From: Sulfurospirillum sp. UBA2217
GTDB lineage: Bacteria; Campylobacterota; Campylobacteria; Campylobacterales; Sulfurospirillaceae
Assembly: GCA_002328495.1 (NCBI GenBank)
Contig: DCUJ01000001.1
Span: 62,001-126,000 of the forward strand
Length of the DNA: 64,000 nt
Direction: 5' to 3'
Under the pieces are notes generated by a model. The model did not search any database. It was not told the origin of the DNA and saw only the letters and a list, made by a program, of their open reading frames with translations. Made by a program: the position numbers and the translations under genes. The stretch's first letter is position 1, and each line of letters opens with the position of its first letter. Below, in pieces: positions 10,557 to 19,160 of the stretch.

Positions 10557-10566
10557 GGATTGGTCA

Positions 10567-10782
10567 ATGGAAAATACAAATAAAAGAAGCGTCTTTGCAC
10601 TGGATGGCATTACAGGTATGCTAATTGCGACAGTTCTTTTGCTTACAATTTTAGCAGGACTAACAGTGTGGGGATTGGGTGCGCAACAAGCGGTTGCTAA
10701 CAAGCCTTACAAAATTACAGATCCGCAAGTGCTCAAAATGAGAGATACTGCCAATGCGAATCAAAAAGTCATAGCGAAGTAA
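10567..10782 (+). CDS. DUF4006 small membrane protein of the cco operon
   Basis: This 71-residue protein has one membrane helix (about residues 17-37) and a short polar C-terminal tail. It matches DUF4006, a Campylobacterota family found right behind ccoP. The function is unknown; an oxidase-assembly or stability role is inferred from constant position. It starts 10 bp after ccoP with an AAGGATTGGTC ribosome region. Confidence 0.82.
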   Translation: MENTNKRSVFALDGITGMLIATVLLLTILAGLTVWGLGAQQAVANKPYKITDPQVLKMRDTANANQKVIAK

Positions 10783-10794
10783 GGGGTTGATGAC

Positions 10795-10884
10795 ATGGAT
10801 AAAATCATAACAATTGGTTTAATTATCATTGGGTTAGTCAGTGCTTGGGCTGTGATTACTGCAAATCACCTTTTTATTGGATGA
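10795..10884 (+). CDS. Candidate 29-residue single-helix membrane protein in the cco operon
   Basis: An ATG 12 bp after the DUF4006 stop opens a 29-codon frame. AAGGGG lies 8 bp upstream at normal spacing. The product (MDKIITIGLIIIGLVSAWA, ending in NHLFIG) is almost entirely one membrane helix. Its TGA overlaps the ATG of the next gene, the coupling style of this operon. The length, start context and hydrophobic pattern favour a real micro-protein, perhaps an oxidase-assembly or stability peptide like the small subunits of other terminal oxidases. No family is recognised, so function is open. Confidence 0.65.
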   Translation: MDKIITIGLIIIGLVSAWAVITANHLFIG

Positions 10885-11501
10885 TGAAGCATCTTCTTGT
10901 AAAGGCACGAGAGATATTTCTCTTGTGCCTTTTTCTATTTTTACCTACGTTCTTGGGTGCGAATGAATTTGTGATGCACGATGGCATAGTAGATGAGCGT
11001 GCCGTTGCAAAAATCGAAGAGATGGGTGAGGAGTTATATAGAAAAAGTGGTGTAAAAGTTTTTTTAACTGCTAAAAAGAGTGCCGAGGGTGAAGATATCT
11101 TTGCGTATGAAAAACGACTCTCTGCAACATTAAATTCGCCGCATGTACTGTTGACACTTTTTTTGGAAGAGAAAAAGGTTGATATTTACGCTTCAGAAGG
11201 TCTAGAAAAAGAGTTTGATAAAGAGGGAATGCTCTCGCCCCTTCCTTGGCGTGGTACCATCATACCCCTTTTGACGGAAAAGAAAAAAGTACTCGATGTG
11301 ACACCTGCATTGCTTAACGGTTATGCCGACATCATAGATCAAATAGCGCAGTATCGTAAGATATCACTAGAAAGCTCTATCGGAAGTGCCAATAAAAATA
11401 CTCTTAATATCGTGAAGTTTTTGGTGTATGGCTTTGTGGCTGTATTGGTATTTTTAATGTTAATACGAAGGATGAAAGAACGTGCAAACTCAAAAAATTG
11501 A
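10881..11501 (+). CDS. TPM-domain periplasmic membrane-anchored protein
   Basis: The 206-residue protein has a signal peptide or anchor (REIFLLCLFLFLPTFLGA), a TPM-fold domain at about 30-160 and a C-terminal membrane helix (about 175-195) with a positive tail. TPM domains occur in assembly and repair factors for photosystem II and respiratory oxidases, so here it may assist cbb3 maturation. This is inference from context. The start overlaps the 29-residue gene (ATGA); ATG at 10884 is equally possible. An in-frame ATG further upstream at 10845 would overlap the small gene and has no ribosome site. Confidence 0.72.
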   Translation: MMKHLLVKAREIFLLCLFLFLPTFLGANEFVMHDGIVDERAVAKIEEMGEELYRKSGVKVFLTAKKSAEGEDIFAYEKRLSATLNSPHVLLTLFLEEKKVDIYASEGLEKEFDKEGMLSPLPWRGTIIPLLTEKKKVLDVTPALLNGYADIIDQIAQYRKISLESSIGSANKNTLNIVKFLVYGFVAVLVFLMLIRRMKERANSKN

Positions 11502-11976
11502 ACGAAACTATTGGCCGCATACTATTGTGGGCATGATTATTGCGTGTATCGTGGCATGCGGTTGGACCATTAAAATAGCCTTAGATAATCCTGTTGAAAT
11601 GGACACGTTTTACATGGAAAAGTATCAAAAAGTCGATCAAACTATCAATGAAATCATTGAATTGCAAACCAAATTTGATGCGGCATTCAATCTTACATAC
11701 TCAACAGAGCAATTTGCCATAGGGCAAAATAGTATCACCTTGAAGCTCAGCGATAAAAGTGGTAAAACTATTAATGATGCAAGCATTACCATGATGCTCT
11801 CTCGTCCAGAGACCAATAAAGACAACAAACAAATGAAACCCAGTAAGGTTGAAAATGGACTTTATACTTTTGGTCCTTTTGACATTCAAAAGCCAGGGCG
11901 TTGGCAGATATTGAGCAAAATCGAAATGGGTGATTTTAAAGGGTACCATAAAAATGAAGCGTACGCCGTTAAATAA
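11482..11976 (+). CDS. FixH-like cbb3 assembly protein
   Basis: This 164-residue protein has an N-terminal membrane helix (about 13-33) and a periplasmic domain that ends in a beta-rich part (GLYTFGPFDIQKPGRWQI). That matches the FixH/CcoH family, which interacts with CcoN during cbb3 assembly. It starts with GTG inside the end of the TPM gene (20-bp overlap) and closes the oxidase unit. FixH sequences diverge strongly; the call uses topology, the PGRW motif and context. Confidence 0.78.
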   Translation: MQTQKIERNYWPHTIVGMIIACIVACGWTIKIALDNPVEMDTFYMEKYQKVDQTINEIIELQTKFDAAFNLTYSTEQFAIGQNSITLKLSDKSGKTINDASITMMLSRPETNKDNKQMKPSKVENGLYTFGPFDIQKPGRWQILSKIEMGDFKGYHKNEAYAVK

Positions 11977-12008
11977 GCCGTAAAAAGTCTCACACGTACT
12001 TTATTGGT

Positions 12009-12014
12009 TATAAT
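12009..12014 (+). promoter_or_regulatory. Putative addB promoter -10 box
   Basis: A consensus TATAAT lies 26 bp before the addB GTG. CTCACAC (11989-11995) and GTGTGAG (12034-12040) flank it as inverted repeats and could form an operator or a weak stem. AAAGGGG is the ribosome site. Confidence 0.5.
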
Positions 12015-12039
12015 ATTGCCATTCAATAAAGGGGTGTGA

Positions 12040-14388
12040 GTGTTAGAAGTTTTTGCGACCAGTCGCGCGGTACGTTCATTTTACGATACTTTTTTAGATG
12101 CCAATATCCTGCTTCCTAAAGCCATCACCATTGCAGAACTTGAGCAAAAAGCCGTCCTTGTGCCACGCCACGCTTTGGTTGATGAAGATATGCGTGTGCT
12201 TTTGATGCAAGAAGCCTCGCGTTTTACCAAGTTTGAACTGTTGTACATTGAGCGTGAATTTTTTACCTTTTTGAAAAACTCCACATACCTTTTTCGTTTT
12301 TTTGAAGAGCTTAGCCATGAAAAAGTGGCACTTGATGCGTTGCGTAGTGCTGATACGTACGAACACTACGCAGAGCACTTAGAGGTGCTTCAAACCTTGC
12401 TTAAACACTATAAAGCGCTTTTATCAAAGCATGCCTTGTATGATCGCATCACACTTCCTGAATGCTACGAGCTTAATGTTGAATACATTCGCTCCCTTGA
12501 TGCTGTTCGCATTCATTTAGAGGGTTTTTTGAGCCGTTTTGAGGTAGAACTTCTGAGCCAAATAGCCACGCTGATTCCTTTACATGTAACTGTTACCATC
12601 AGTGCGTACAATCAAAAAATGGCGTTGTTGTTTGCTGAGTTTGGAATAGCACTAGAGCAAAACAATACGTACGAGATCAATCTCTCGACCAAAGAGATTT
12701 TACATGTAACGCCAAAAAGTACACTCAACCAAGATATTCAAGTGTATGGCTTTTCCTCTCGTCTCGCGCAAATGGGCTATGCGCAAAGTGTGATTGCTCA
12801 ATTTGTAGAGAATGGTTTAAGCCCCGAAGAGATCGTGGTGATCCTTCCTGATGAGCGTTTTTCCGAAGTGTTACGCCCGTTTGATACCTTGCATAATCTC
12901 AACTTTGCGATGGGCATCAGCTTGAAGCAGAGCCAGCTTTACCAAAAACTAAGTGCCCTTGAAAAAGCGATGCGCAATGATGAGATTGAAGACCATCTTC
13001 GCCTTGCTCGCTTAAAAATAGAACCTGAAATCATGGTTACATGTAAAGAGATTTGGCACCAAAAAGTCTCCAGTGAAACGGCGATGAGTTTTTTTGAAAA
13101 GCTCCTCGCATATGATGTTAAAGAGCAGAAAAATTCTCTCTTTCAAGAAGCTTTTTTTGCCTTCACCCATTTTTTGAAACATGCTCCAGCACTTCGTTTT
13201 GAGCAAGTCACGAAACTGTTTTTAAACCGCCTTGCAGTCCTTACGCAAGATGATGTTAGGGGTGGAAAAGTGACGGTTTTAGGCGTGCTAGAAACCAGAG
13301 GTGTGAGTTACAAAGGTGTTATCGTTTTAGACTTCAACGATGAGTTTGTACCCAAGCGGAGCCAAAAAGACCTTTTTCTCTCCTCAGCTGTTCGCGCGCA
13401 CGCAGGGCTTCCGACGAAGCGAGATCGAGAGAATTTACAACGCTACTACTACCATCAGCTTTTCTCTCGTGCGCAAAAGATCGCCATTGCTTATGTGAAA
13501 AATGAGACAAGTATGCCTTCACGCTTTTTAGATGAGCTTGGTTTCAACACCACTGTTATGGCGGATGAAAAAGCACTACAACCGCTTTTGTTTGAAGTCA
13601 ATGCTTCCAAAAGCCTTTACGATCAGCCGTTTATCGATTCGCCATACGATCTTAAAGCATTTCCACTTTCGGCGACAAAGCTTAAGACACTGCTTACATG
13701 TAAACGTCAGTTTTATTTTCGTTACCTTGTAAGGCTTAAAGAGGCGAAGATGCCAAGCAGTCAAATTGATGAACAAACGATAGGCATTGCCCTTCATAAA
13801 GTGCTTGAAAATGCGATATGCGATGAAGCACTTAGGGATGAAAAAAGCCTGTATGCCAAACTTGAAACGCTTTTAAAAGAGAACAATCACCATGAAGTGT
13901 GGGGTTATTTTGTCGATGTGTGGCTTCAAAAGTTGAAACCTTTTATGCAGAATGAAGTGATACGCTTTGATGAGGGCTTTCGCGTTTTCAAAAAAGAGTT
14001 TTCGCATAATGTGCCCTACGATGGTTTTATATTGGAAGGGCAGATTGACCGTATCGATCAAAAAAGGGATGAGCTGTTTGTCATCGACTACAAAAGCGGA
14101 AAAGTGCCAACGACGAGCGAGCGAACACTAGAAAGTACTACCGATTTTCAGCTGGTCTTTTACGCGTACATTGCAAGCTCATTAGGCAGGGTTGGAGGCG
14201 TTTATTATTACGATCTCAAAGAGGGTGTTTTAGTGAGTGAAAACTTCCTTGAAGAGAAGAAAGCGCTTTTACATGTAAAACTACAAGAGTTATCCAAACC
14301 GATCAATGGCTACGAGCTGTGCGACGAGATTAAGCATTGCAGGCTTTGCCCTTACGTTTCTTTGTGCGGAAGAGAGGAGCAGATATGA
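12040..14388 (+). CDS. addB: AddB subunit of the AddAB double-strand-break nuclease/helicase
   Basis: AddB works with AddA to resect double-strand breaks for RecA. The 782-residue protein has no intact Walker A box, as in epsilonproteobacterial AddB. It does have a C-terminal RecB-family nuclease domain (GQIDRID, FVIDYKSGK) and the four-cysteine iron-sulfur motif: one Cys before the nuclease (LLTCKRQFYFRY) and the C-x2-C-x5-C set at the end. GTG is the start, with AAAGGGG upstream. It shares ATGA with addA. Five exact iterated palindromes lie within it, one in the first Fe-S cysteine codon. I recall the same place in C. jejuni. Confidence 0.93.
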   Translation: MLEVFATSRAVRSFYDTFLDANILLPKAITIAELEQKAVLVPRHALVDEDMRVLLMQEASRFTKFELLYIEREFFTFLKNSTYLFRFFEELSHEKVALDALRSADTYEHYAEHLEVLQTLLKHYKALLSKHALYDRITLPECYELNVEYIRSLDAVRIHLEGFLSRFEVELLSQIATLIPLHVTVTISAYNQKMALLFAEFGIALEQNNTYEINLSTKEILHVTPKSTLNQDIQVYGFSSRLAQMGYAQSVIAQFVENGLSPEEIVVILPDERFSEVLRPFDTLHNLNFAMGISLKQSQLYQKLSALEKAMRNDEIEDHLRLARLKIEPEIMVTCKEIWHQKVSSETAMSFFEKLLAYDVKEQKNSLFQEAFFAFTHFLKHAPALRFEQVTKLFLNRLAVLTQDDVRGGKVTVLGVLETRGVSYKGVIVLDFNDEFVPKRSQKDLFLSSAVRAHAGLPTKRDRENLQRYYYHQLFSRAQKIAIAYVKNETSMPSRFLDELGFNTTVMADEKALQPLLFEVNASKSLYDQPFIDSPYDLKAFPLSATKLKTLLTCKRQFYFRYLVRLKEAKMPSSQIDEQTIGIALHKVLENAICDEALRDEKSLYAKLETLLKENNHHEVWGYFVDVWLQKLKPFMQNEVIRFDEGFRVFKKEFSHNVPYDGFILEGQIDRIDQKRDELFVIDYKSGKVPTTSERTLESTTDFQLVFYAYIASSLGRVGGVYYYDLKEGVLVSENFLEEKKALLHVKLQELSKPINGYELCDEIKHCRLCPYVSLCGREEQI

Positions 14389-17108
14389 ATCTCAGTCCTT
14401 ATTTAGCGCTTGAAGCCAGCGCAGGCAGTGGCAAAACGTTTGCGCTGAGCGTTCGTTATCTCTCACTTCTTTTTATGGGTGCCAATCCGCAAAAGATCGT
14501 CGCACTCACCTTTACCAATAAATCAGCAGCGGAGATGAAAACGCGCATCTTTGAGACGCTCAAACACTTAGAAAGTAAAGATGAGTTAGAAGCGATTGCT
14601 GTGCAGACAGGCAAGTCCAAAGAAACACTACTAAGAGAAAAAGAGCGTGTCATGCAGATCTTGCTTCAGGCCGACATCAAAATCTCAACGCTGGACTCTT
14701 TTTTCTCCCTAATTTTACGCCATTTCGCGTTACATGTAGGCTTGCAACCTGACTTCAAAGTAGGGCAAAATGGACTCGATGAAGAGCTGGTGGAGCGTTT
14801 TATCAAAGGGTGCAAAAGCAAAAATCTCTACAATGCGCTCATCTCTTTTAGCATCAACGAAGACAAAAAGCTAAACGACTTATTTAGCCTGCTGGATATG
14901 CTTTATCAAAAAAAATCAGAGCTTGATATTAGCACGTTGGATGAGGGAAGTTATCCATCCTTAAAAGCATGCTTGGATATTTTAGAGCGCATCAGAGATT
15001 ACTTTGAGCAAAGCGGACTTTCAGCACGTGGGCTGGCGACACTTAAAGCGCAAACACTGGTTGATCTGCTTTCTAAGAAGTATTTGGAGCGTGAAGATTT
15101 TGGTTATTGGGACTATAAAAAGTATGCCAATGAGACAACCGATGCGCTTTTGCGTGAGCTCAAACAGACTTTAAATCTTCATGTCAATGCCAAAGAGGCG
15201 TACTTTTTAGGGCAACTGGGCAAACTCTTTGCGATTTACGATGAGAGTTTGCGAAGTCTGATGGGAGAGTTTGGCGAACTTGCATTTGACGATGTGACCA
15301 ATCTGCTCTACACTCTTTTGCGTCAAGAGATTAGCAAAGATTTTCTCTATTTTCGCCTTGATGGGGTGATAGAGCATCTTTTGATCGATGAGTTTCAGGA
15401 TACAAGCATTGTGCAGTACCAAATTCTTCTACCACTCATTGAAGAGATACGCGCAGGGCAGGGCGTGAAAGATTTTAAAACACTCTTTTTTGTAGGTGAT
15501 GTGAAGCAGTCAATCTATCGCTTTCGTGGGGGTGCCAAAGAGCTGTTTGGGTATGCCAAAAAGAGTTTGCATTTAGACGTGAATGCGCTTGATACCAACT
15601 ATCGAAGTACAGAGCAAGTTGTTAATTTTGTCAATGAAATCTTTACATGTAAAATCAAAGGCTATGAGCCACAAAAAGTTGCCAAAGCCTCGGGGGAAGG
15701 GTACATTAATGTGCGCATGGAAGAAGCCATCGAGCCTTCTGTTTTAGAGGCGATTGGGATGCTTCTAAAAGAGGGAGTCAAGCCCAAAGACATTGCGCTT
15801 TTGGTGCATACGAACAAAGATGCCAAAGTCTTTAAAGCGTTGGTACAAGAGCAGTTTCCCGCTTTACATGTAAGGCTTGAAGCGACCTTGAAACTCATCG
15901 AAGTGTGCTCCATTAAAGCCATCATTGCACTGCTCAAATACTTCTATTTTGGCGATGAACTCTATAAAGCAGCGTTTCTTGTGTTGTGCGGTAGAACGTG
16001 GGATACACCGCTTTCCAAAAGTGGATGGGATTTAGATGCAACGCCTTTGGTTTTGGTGGAAAAAATTGTTAAAACCTATGGGCTGTTTGATGGTAGTGCG
16101 GATCTGCTGAGTTTCCTTGAAGTTGCCAGTCGCTACGAAGAGATTGAGAGTTTTTTATTTGCCATGGATGAACTGAGCGATGAAGCCAAAAGCGAAGATG
16201 TGGATGGGTTGCGTGTTTTGACCGTTCACAAATCCAAAGGCTTGGAGTTTGAGCATGTCATCGTGTGCGATCGCCTAAGTCGCGACAATAACCGAAGCGA
16301 TACGCTTTTATTTAGCTACGATGAGGTGGACATCAAAGGGCTTTACCTCACGATGGGTGGAAGAGAAGCAGTCGATGCGGTCTATGCCAAAGCCAAAGAG
16401 CAAGAGAACGTCTTGATGGTTGAAGACAGGCTCAATGCCCTTTATGTCGCTTTTACCAGAGCGAAACGTTCACTCCTTGTGTGTGCCAAAGCGCAAAACA
16501 GTGCGTTTGAGATGTTGGAGTTAAGCACAACAGAGCGAGGCGTTATTGGCGTTTCAACCAAAGAGACACCGCTTATTTCAAGTACGATGCGTGTTTATCA
16601 GCCTAAACGCTACGGCGCGCAAGAGGTGGCAAATACGCCAGAAGTTGAGGAGGAAAGTGCTGAAATCGCTTCTATTACCTTTGGAATTGCACAGCATTAT
16701 TTGTTGGAGATGCTGGATAGTTTTGATGAACCTTCGCTGAAGCGTGCTTACATTGCACTGCAAAACCGTTTTGCGCCTTTACTTGAAGTGCATACTTTGC
16801 AAGCGATTTATCAAAGAGCCCAAAAGCTCATTACATGTAAAGATTTTTTAGATCTGATAAAAGATGCAAAAATCTTTAAAGAACAACCGCTTATGTATCA
16901 AAAAGAGCGTAAACAAATCGATCTTTTGCTAGAACTCTCCGATAAAATCATTGTGATTGATTATAAAAGCTCGAAAAAGCAGAGTGGCAAACATCACGCA
17001 CAGCTTAGACTGTACCAAGACGCACTTTCTGCGATTTATACGCTTCCCATTGAAGCGTATATTTGCTACTTGCACGAAGAGGGCATCGAACTTGTAAAAA
17101 GCTTATAG
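14385..17108 (+). CDS. addA: AddA (RecB-like UvrD-family) helicase-nuclease subunit
   Basis: AddA is the 3'-to-5' helicase and nuclease partner of AddB. The 907-residue protein begins with the Walker A box EASAGSGKT at about residue 10. Further UvrD/REP motifs are LTFTNKSAAEM, LIDEFQDTS, FVGDVKQSIYRFRGG and VLTVHKSKGLEF, with YVAFTRAKR near residue 700. The C-terminus has RecB-type nuclease residues (QIDLLLE, VIDYKSSKK). The ATG at 14385 overlaps the addB stop; an upstream in-frame ATG lies inside the conserved addB Fe-S segment and is rejected. Four palindrome cores lie within it. Confidence 0.94.
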   Translation: MNLSPYLALEASAGSGKTFALSVRYLSLLFMGANPQKIVALTFTNKSAAEMKTRIFETLKHLESKDELEAIAVQTGKSKETLLREKERVMQILLQADIKISTLDSFFSLILRHFALHVGLQPDFKVGQNGLDEELVERFIKGCKSKNLYNALISFSINEDKKLNDLFSLLDMLYQKKSELDISTLDEGSYPSLKACLDILERIRDYFEQSGLSARGLATLKAQTLVDLLSKKYLEREDFGYWDYKKYANETTDALLRELKQTLNLHVNAKEAYFLGQLGKLFAIYDESLRSLMGEFGELAFDDVTNLLYTLLRQEISKDFLYFRLDGVIEHLLIDEFQDTSIVQYQILLPLIEEIRAGQGVKDFKTLFFVGDVKQSIYRFRGGAKELFGYAKKSLHLDVNALDTNYRSTEQVVNFVNEIFTCKIKGYEPQKVAKASGEGYINVRMEEAIEPSVLEAIGMLLKEGVKPKDIALLVHTNKDAKVFKALVQEQFPALHVRLEATLKLIEVCSIKAIIALLKYFYFGDELYKAAFLVLCGRTWDTPLSKSGWDLDATPLVLVEKIVKTYGLFDGSADLLSFLEVASRYEEIESFLFAMDELSDEAKSEDVDGLRVLTVHKSKGLEFEHVIVCDRLSRDNNRSDTLLFSYDEVDIKGLYLTMGGREAVDAVYAKAKEQENVLMVEDRLNALYVAFTRAKRSLLVCAKAQNSAFEMLELSTTERGVIGVSTKETPLISSTMRVYQPKRYGAQEVANTPEVEEESAEIASITFGIAQHYLLEMLDSFDEPSLKRAYIALQNRFAPLLEVHTLQAIYQRAQKLITCKDFLDLIKDAKIFKEQPLMYQKERKQIDLLLELSDKIIVIDYKSSKKQSGKHHAQLRLYQDALSAIYTLPIEAYICYLHEEGIELVKSL

Positions 17109-17188
17109 TACACTTAATTTAAGCAGTATATAAGATTTATTTGACTACACTTTCACTTCGTTAAATAAACAGTCAAAGGTTATGACAC

Positions 17189-17620
17189 ATGAAAGCAACA
17201 CTTGCGATAAAGCCTAGCGAAGTTAAACGCGACTGGATCGTTGTTGATGCAGCAGGTAAGCGATTTGGAAAAGTGCTTACTGAGGTAGCAACACTTCTTA
17301 GAGGCAAACATAAACCTTACTTTACACCAAATGTTGATTGTGGTGACTTTGTTATCATCATCAATGCGGAAAAAGTAGAGTTTAGTGGAAATAAATTAGA
17401 GGCAAAAATGTATCACAGACACACTGGATTTTTTGGTGGTGTTAAAAGTGAAAAATTGGGCGATCTTTTAACAAACAACCCAGCAAAATTGTACAGACTT
17501 GCAGTAAGAGGAATGTTACCAAAAACCAATCTTGCTAAAGAGATGATCAAAAAGCTGAAAGTGTATGCTGGTAGTGAGCACCCTCACACAGCACAAGTTA
17601 GCAAGGTAGAGGGAAAGTAA
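17189..17620 (+). CDS. rplM: 50S ribosomal protein L13
   Basis: The 143-residue protein has the L13 signature: [19 protein letters not shown] at the N-terminus, [16 protein letters not shown] in the middle, and [13 protein letters not shown] in the C-terminal half. It binds 23S rRNA early in 50S assembly. It forms the standard operon with rpsI, 1 bp away. The 80-bp upstream gap is AT-rich and contains possible -10 elements but no clear single promoter. No iterated palindromes occur in this operon. Confidence 0.98.
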   Translation: MKATLAIKPSEVKRDWIVVDAAGKRFGKVLTEVATLLRGKHKPYFTPNVDCGDFVIIINAEKVEFSGNKLEAKMYHRHTGFFGGVKSEKLGDLLTNNPAKLYRLAVRGMLPKTNLAKEMIKKLKVYAGSEHPHTAQVSKVEGK

Positions 17621-17621
17621 C

Positions 17622-18014
17622 ATGGCAAAAGTATACGCAACGGGTAAAAGAAAAACAGCTATCGCTAAAGTATGGGTAAGTGCACCTGGTAAAGGTTCAA
17701 TTACTGTCAATGGTATTGATTTTGAAGCATGGTTGGGTGGTCATGAGACTATCAAAATGCGTGTTCGTCAACCATTAGTTTTGACAAAGCAAGAGTCAAG
17801 TTTTGACATCGTAGCAAACACTCTTGGTGGTGGCTATTCTGCTCAAGCAGACGCACTTCGTCATGGTATTTCTAAAGCGCTTTCAGCAATGGACGCAGAC
17901 TTTAGAGCTATCCTTAAACCATTTGGTTTATTGACACGTGACTCTAGAATTGTTGAGCGTAAAAAATACGGTCGCAAAAAAGCAAGAAGAAGTCCACAGT
18001 TCTCAAAACGTTAA
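17622..18014 (+). CDS. rpsI: 30S ribosomal protein S9
   Basis: The 130-residue protein starts with [14 protein letters not shown] and ends with the basic tail [12 protein letters not shown], which reaches the decoding site of the 30S subunit. Length and motifs ([30 protein letters not shown]) are typical. It is co-transcribed with rplM, spaced by one base, with GAGGGAAAG as the ribosome site. Confidence 0.98.
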   Translation: MAKVYATGKRKTAIAKVWVSAPGKGSITVNGIDFEAWLGGHETIKMRVRQPLVLTKQESSFDIVANTLGGGYSAQADALRHGISKALSAMDADFRAILKPFGLLTRDSRIVERKKYGRKKARRSPQFSKR

Positions 18015-18090
18015 TGATTTCCTCAAGGGAATCATTAAAAGTTTCCTTGAAAACGTTAATCGTTATTATGCAAGGGATTTTCCCTTGCAT
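18013..18090 (+). terminator. Two hairpins ending the rplM-rpsI operon
   Basis: The first stem, AATGATTTCC (18013-18022) with GGGAATCATT (18027-18036), has a TCAA loop and one G-U pair, and begins at the rpsI stop. The second, ATGCAAGGGA (18068-18077) with TCCCTTGCAT (18081-18090), is perfect with a three-base loop and is followed by a pyrimidine-rich tract ending in TTTTT. Confidence 0.65.
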
Positions 18091-18416
18091 ATTTCCTCTT
18101 TTTAATACCTATACATGTAAAGAAGTTTGGCACCTTTGATGTAGAAAGTATACACTAACAGAGTCTTTAATAAATCATCATTAATTCTTAAGCTAACATA
18201 AAAAATAATCCATACAATGTGCAATGTCACGAAAATTAAAAGACGGTGCGCTATTTTCATGCTATGCATTTAAGATAAAATTTCTGCGATCAAATGTTTT
18301 AAAACAAGATATCTTGATAAAAAGGTGCCAGTTAAAACTGGTTAGCATAAATCATTCGTTTAGTTTTAAAGTGAATTAAACTTTTTGCCAACACAAATTT
18401 TAAAAAAGGAGAAGTT
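18091..18416 (+). promoter_or_regulatory. Intergenic region before the ferredoxin gene
   Basis: No credible gene is seen in the 402 bp between rpsI and the ferredoxin gene. The region holds one near-palindrome of the iterated family (18111-18120), a -10-like TAAAAT at 18276-18281, the perfect dyad CAAGATATCTTG at 18305-18316, and CCAGTT-AA-AACTGG at 18328-18341. If the -10 is right, the ferredoxin mRNA has a leader of about 130 nt containing both dyads. Their role is unknown. Confidence 0.5.
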
Positions 18417-18629
18417 ATGGCAGTAAAAATTACTGATATTTGTATTTCATGTGGAGCCTGTATTGATGAATGTCCTGTAGAGGCGATTGTCGATGATAGT
18501 GATAACCCAACAGGTGCAGATATTTATTATGTCTATGCAGACAAATGTGTTGAGTGTGTAGGTCATCATGCATCCCCTGCATGTATTGAAGCCTGTCCAA
18601 CAGAGGGCTGTATTGTTTTTGATGTTTAA
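18417..18629 (+). CDS. Ferredoxin with two 4Fe-4S clusters
   Basis: This 70-residue protein has two cluster motifs: CISCGACIDECP and a longer C-x2-C-x8-C-x3-C set (CVECVGHHASPACIEACP). The insert of six residues in the second motif is the pattern of Allochromatium-type ferredoxins, with low-potential clusters. It is a likely electron partner of the pyruvate:ferredoxin oxidoreductase encoded at 24.6 kb. GGAG precedes the ATG. A strong hairpin follows the gene. Confidence 0.93.
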   Translation: MAVKITDICISCGACIDECPVEAIVDDSDNPTGADIYYVYADKCVECVGHHASPACIEACPTEGCIVFDV

Positions 18630-18663
18630 TTGAATCTCTTAAATTTAACTTTCAAATACAAGT

Positions 18664-18699
18664 GGTGAGTAGAGGTGAATTTTATCCTACCTACTCACC
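18664..18699 (+). terminator. Hairpin after the ferredoxin gene
   Basis: GGTGAGTAG (18664-18672) pairs with CTACTCACC (18691-18699) over an 18-base loop. It lies between the ferredoxin gene and the convergent small gene, so it may end both transcripts. A classic T run is absent. Confidence 0.5.
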
Positions 18700-18752
18700 C
18701 CACAAGGTCAAATAAAAGCAAATAAAAGGGGTCCGAGCTAAACTTTTAACCT

Positions 18753-19037
18753 TTAATAAGTTGCAAACTCGTGAATCAACATTTTGACTTCGTCCTTATC
18801 AAAAAAGAGATTGAACTCTAACTCTTTGGCAAATACCTTCAATAAAGCAATTTTTCTCTTTTGTCGTTCATCCACATTTGTGATAGACTCAAGTTCTGTT
18901 TGGAGTTTTTGGTGGTAGTGCAAGCGTATCTCTTCTTGTTTTTGCTCTTTGGATTTTGCTTGTTTTCGAGGTTGCATAAGAAGCCACAAAAAACCAAGAA
19001 GTACGACGATAGCAAGGATGCTTCCAAAAAATTCCAC
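18753..19037 (-). CDS. Small membrane-anchored charged protein, family unknown
   Basis: This 94-residue protein has an N-terminal membrane helix (about residues 5-22, SILAIVVLLGFLWLLM). A basic, helical cytosolic part follows that looks like a coiled coil, with a short hydrophobic segment near residues 70-85. The start is GTG, with AAAGG upstream formed by the edge of the iterated palindrome at 19047-19056. It is divergent from purT. I do not recognise a family. Confidence 0.6.
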   Translation of the reverse strand: MEFFGSILAIVVLLGFLWLLMQPRKQAKSKEQKQEEIRLHYHQKLQTELESITNVDERQKRKIALLKVFAKELEFNLFFDKDEVKMLIHEFATY

Positions 19038-19160
19038 GTAAAACCTTTACATGTAAGATAGTGACAGTATATCCAACCAAGTGCTATAAAATTTTAAAAC
19101 GCTTTCATTTCTTAAACCACTTTTGTGTAAAATTGCTTAAACCAACACAAAGAGGACATC

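Noticed and set aside
18091..18416. A tRNA or other structured RNA gene in the 402-bp spacer
   Set aside because: No cloverleaf, CCA end or T-loop consensus was found on either strand; only short dyads are seen.
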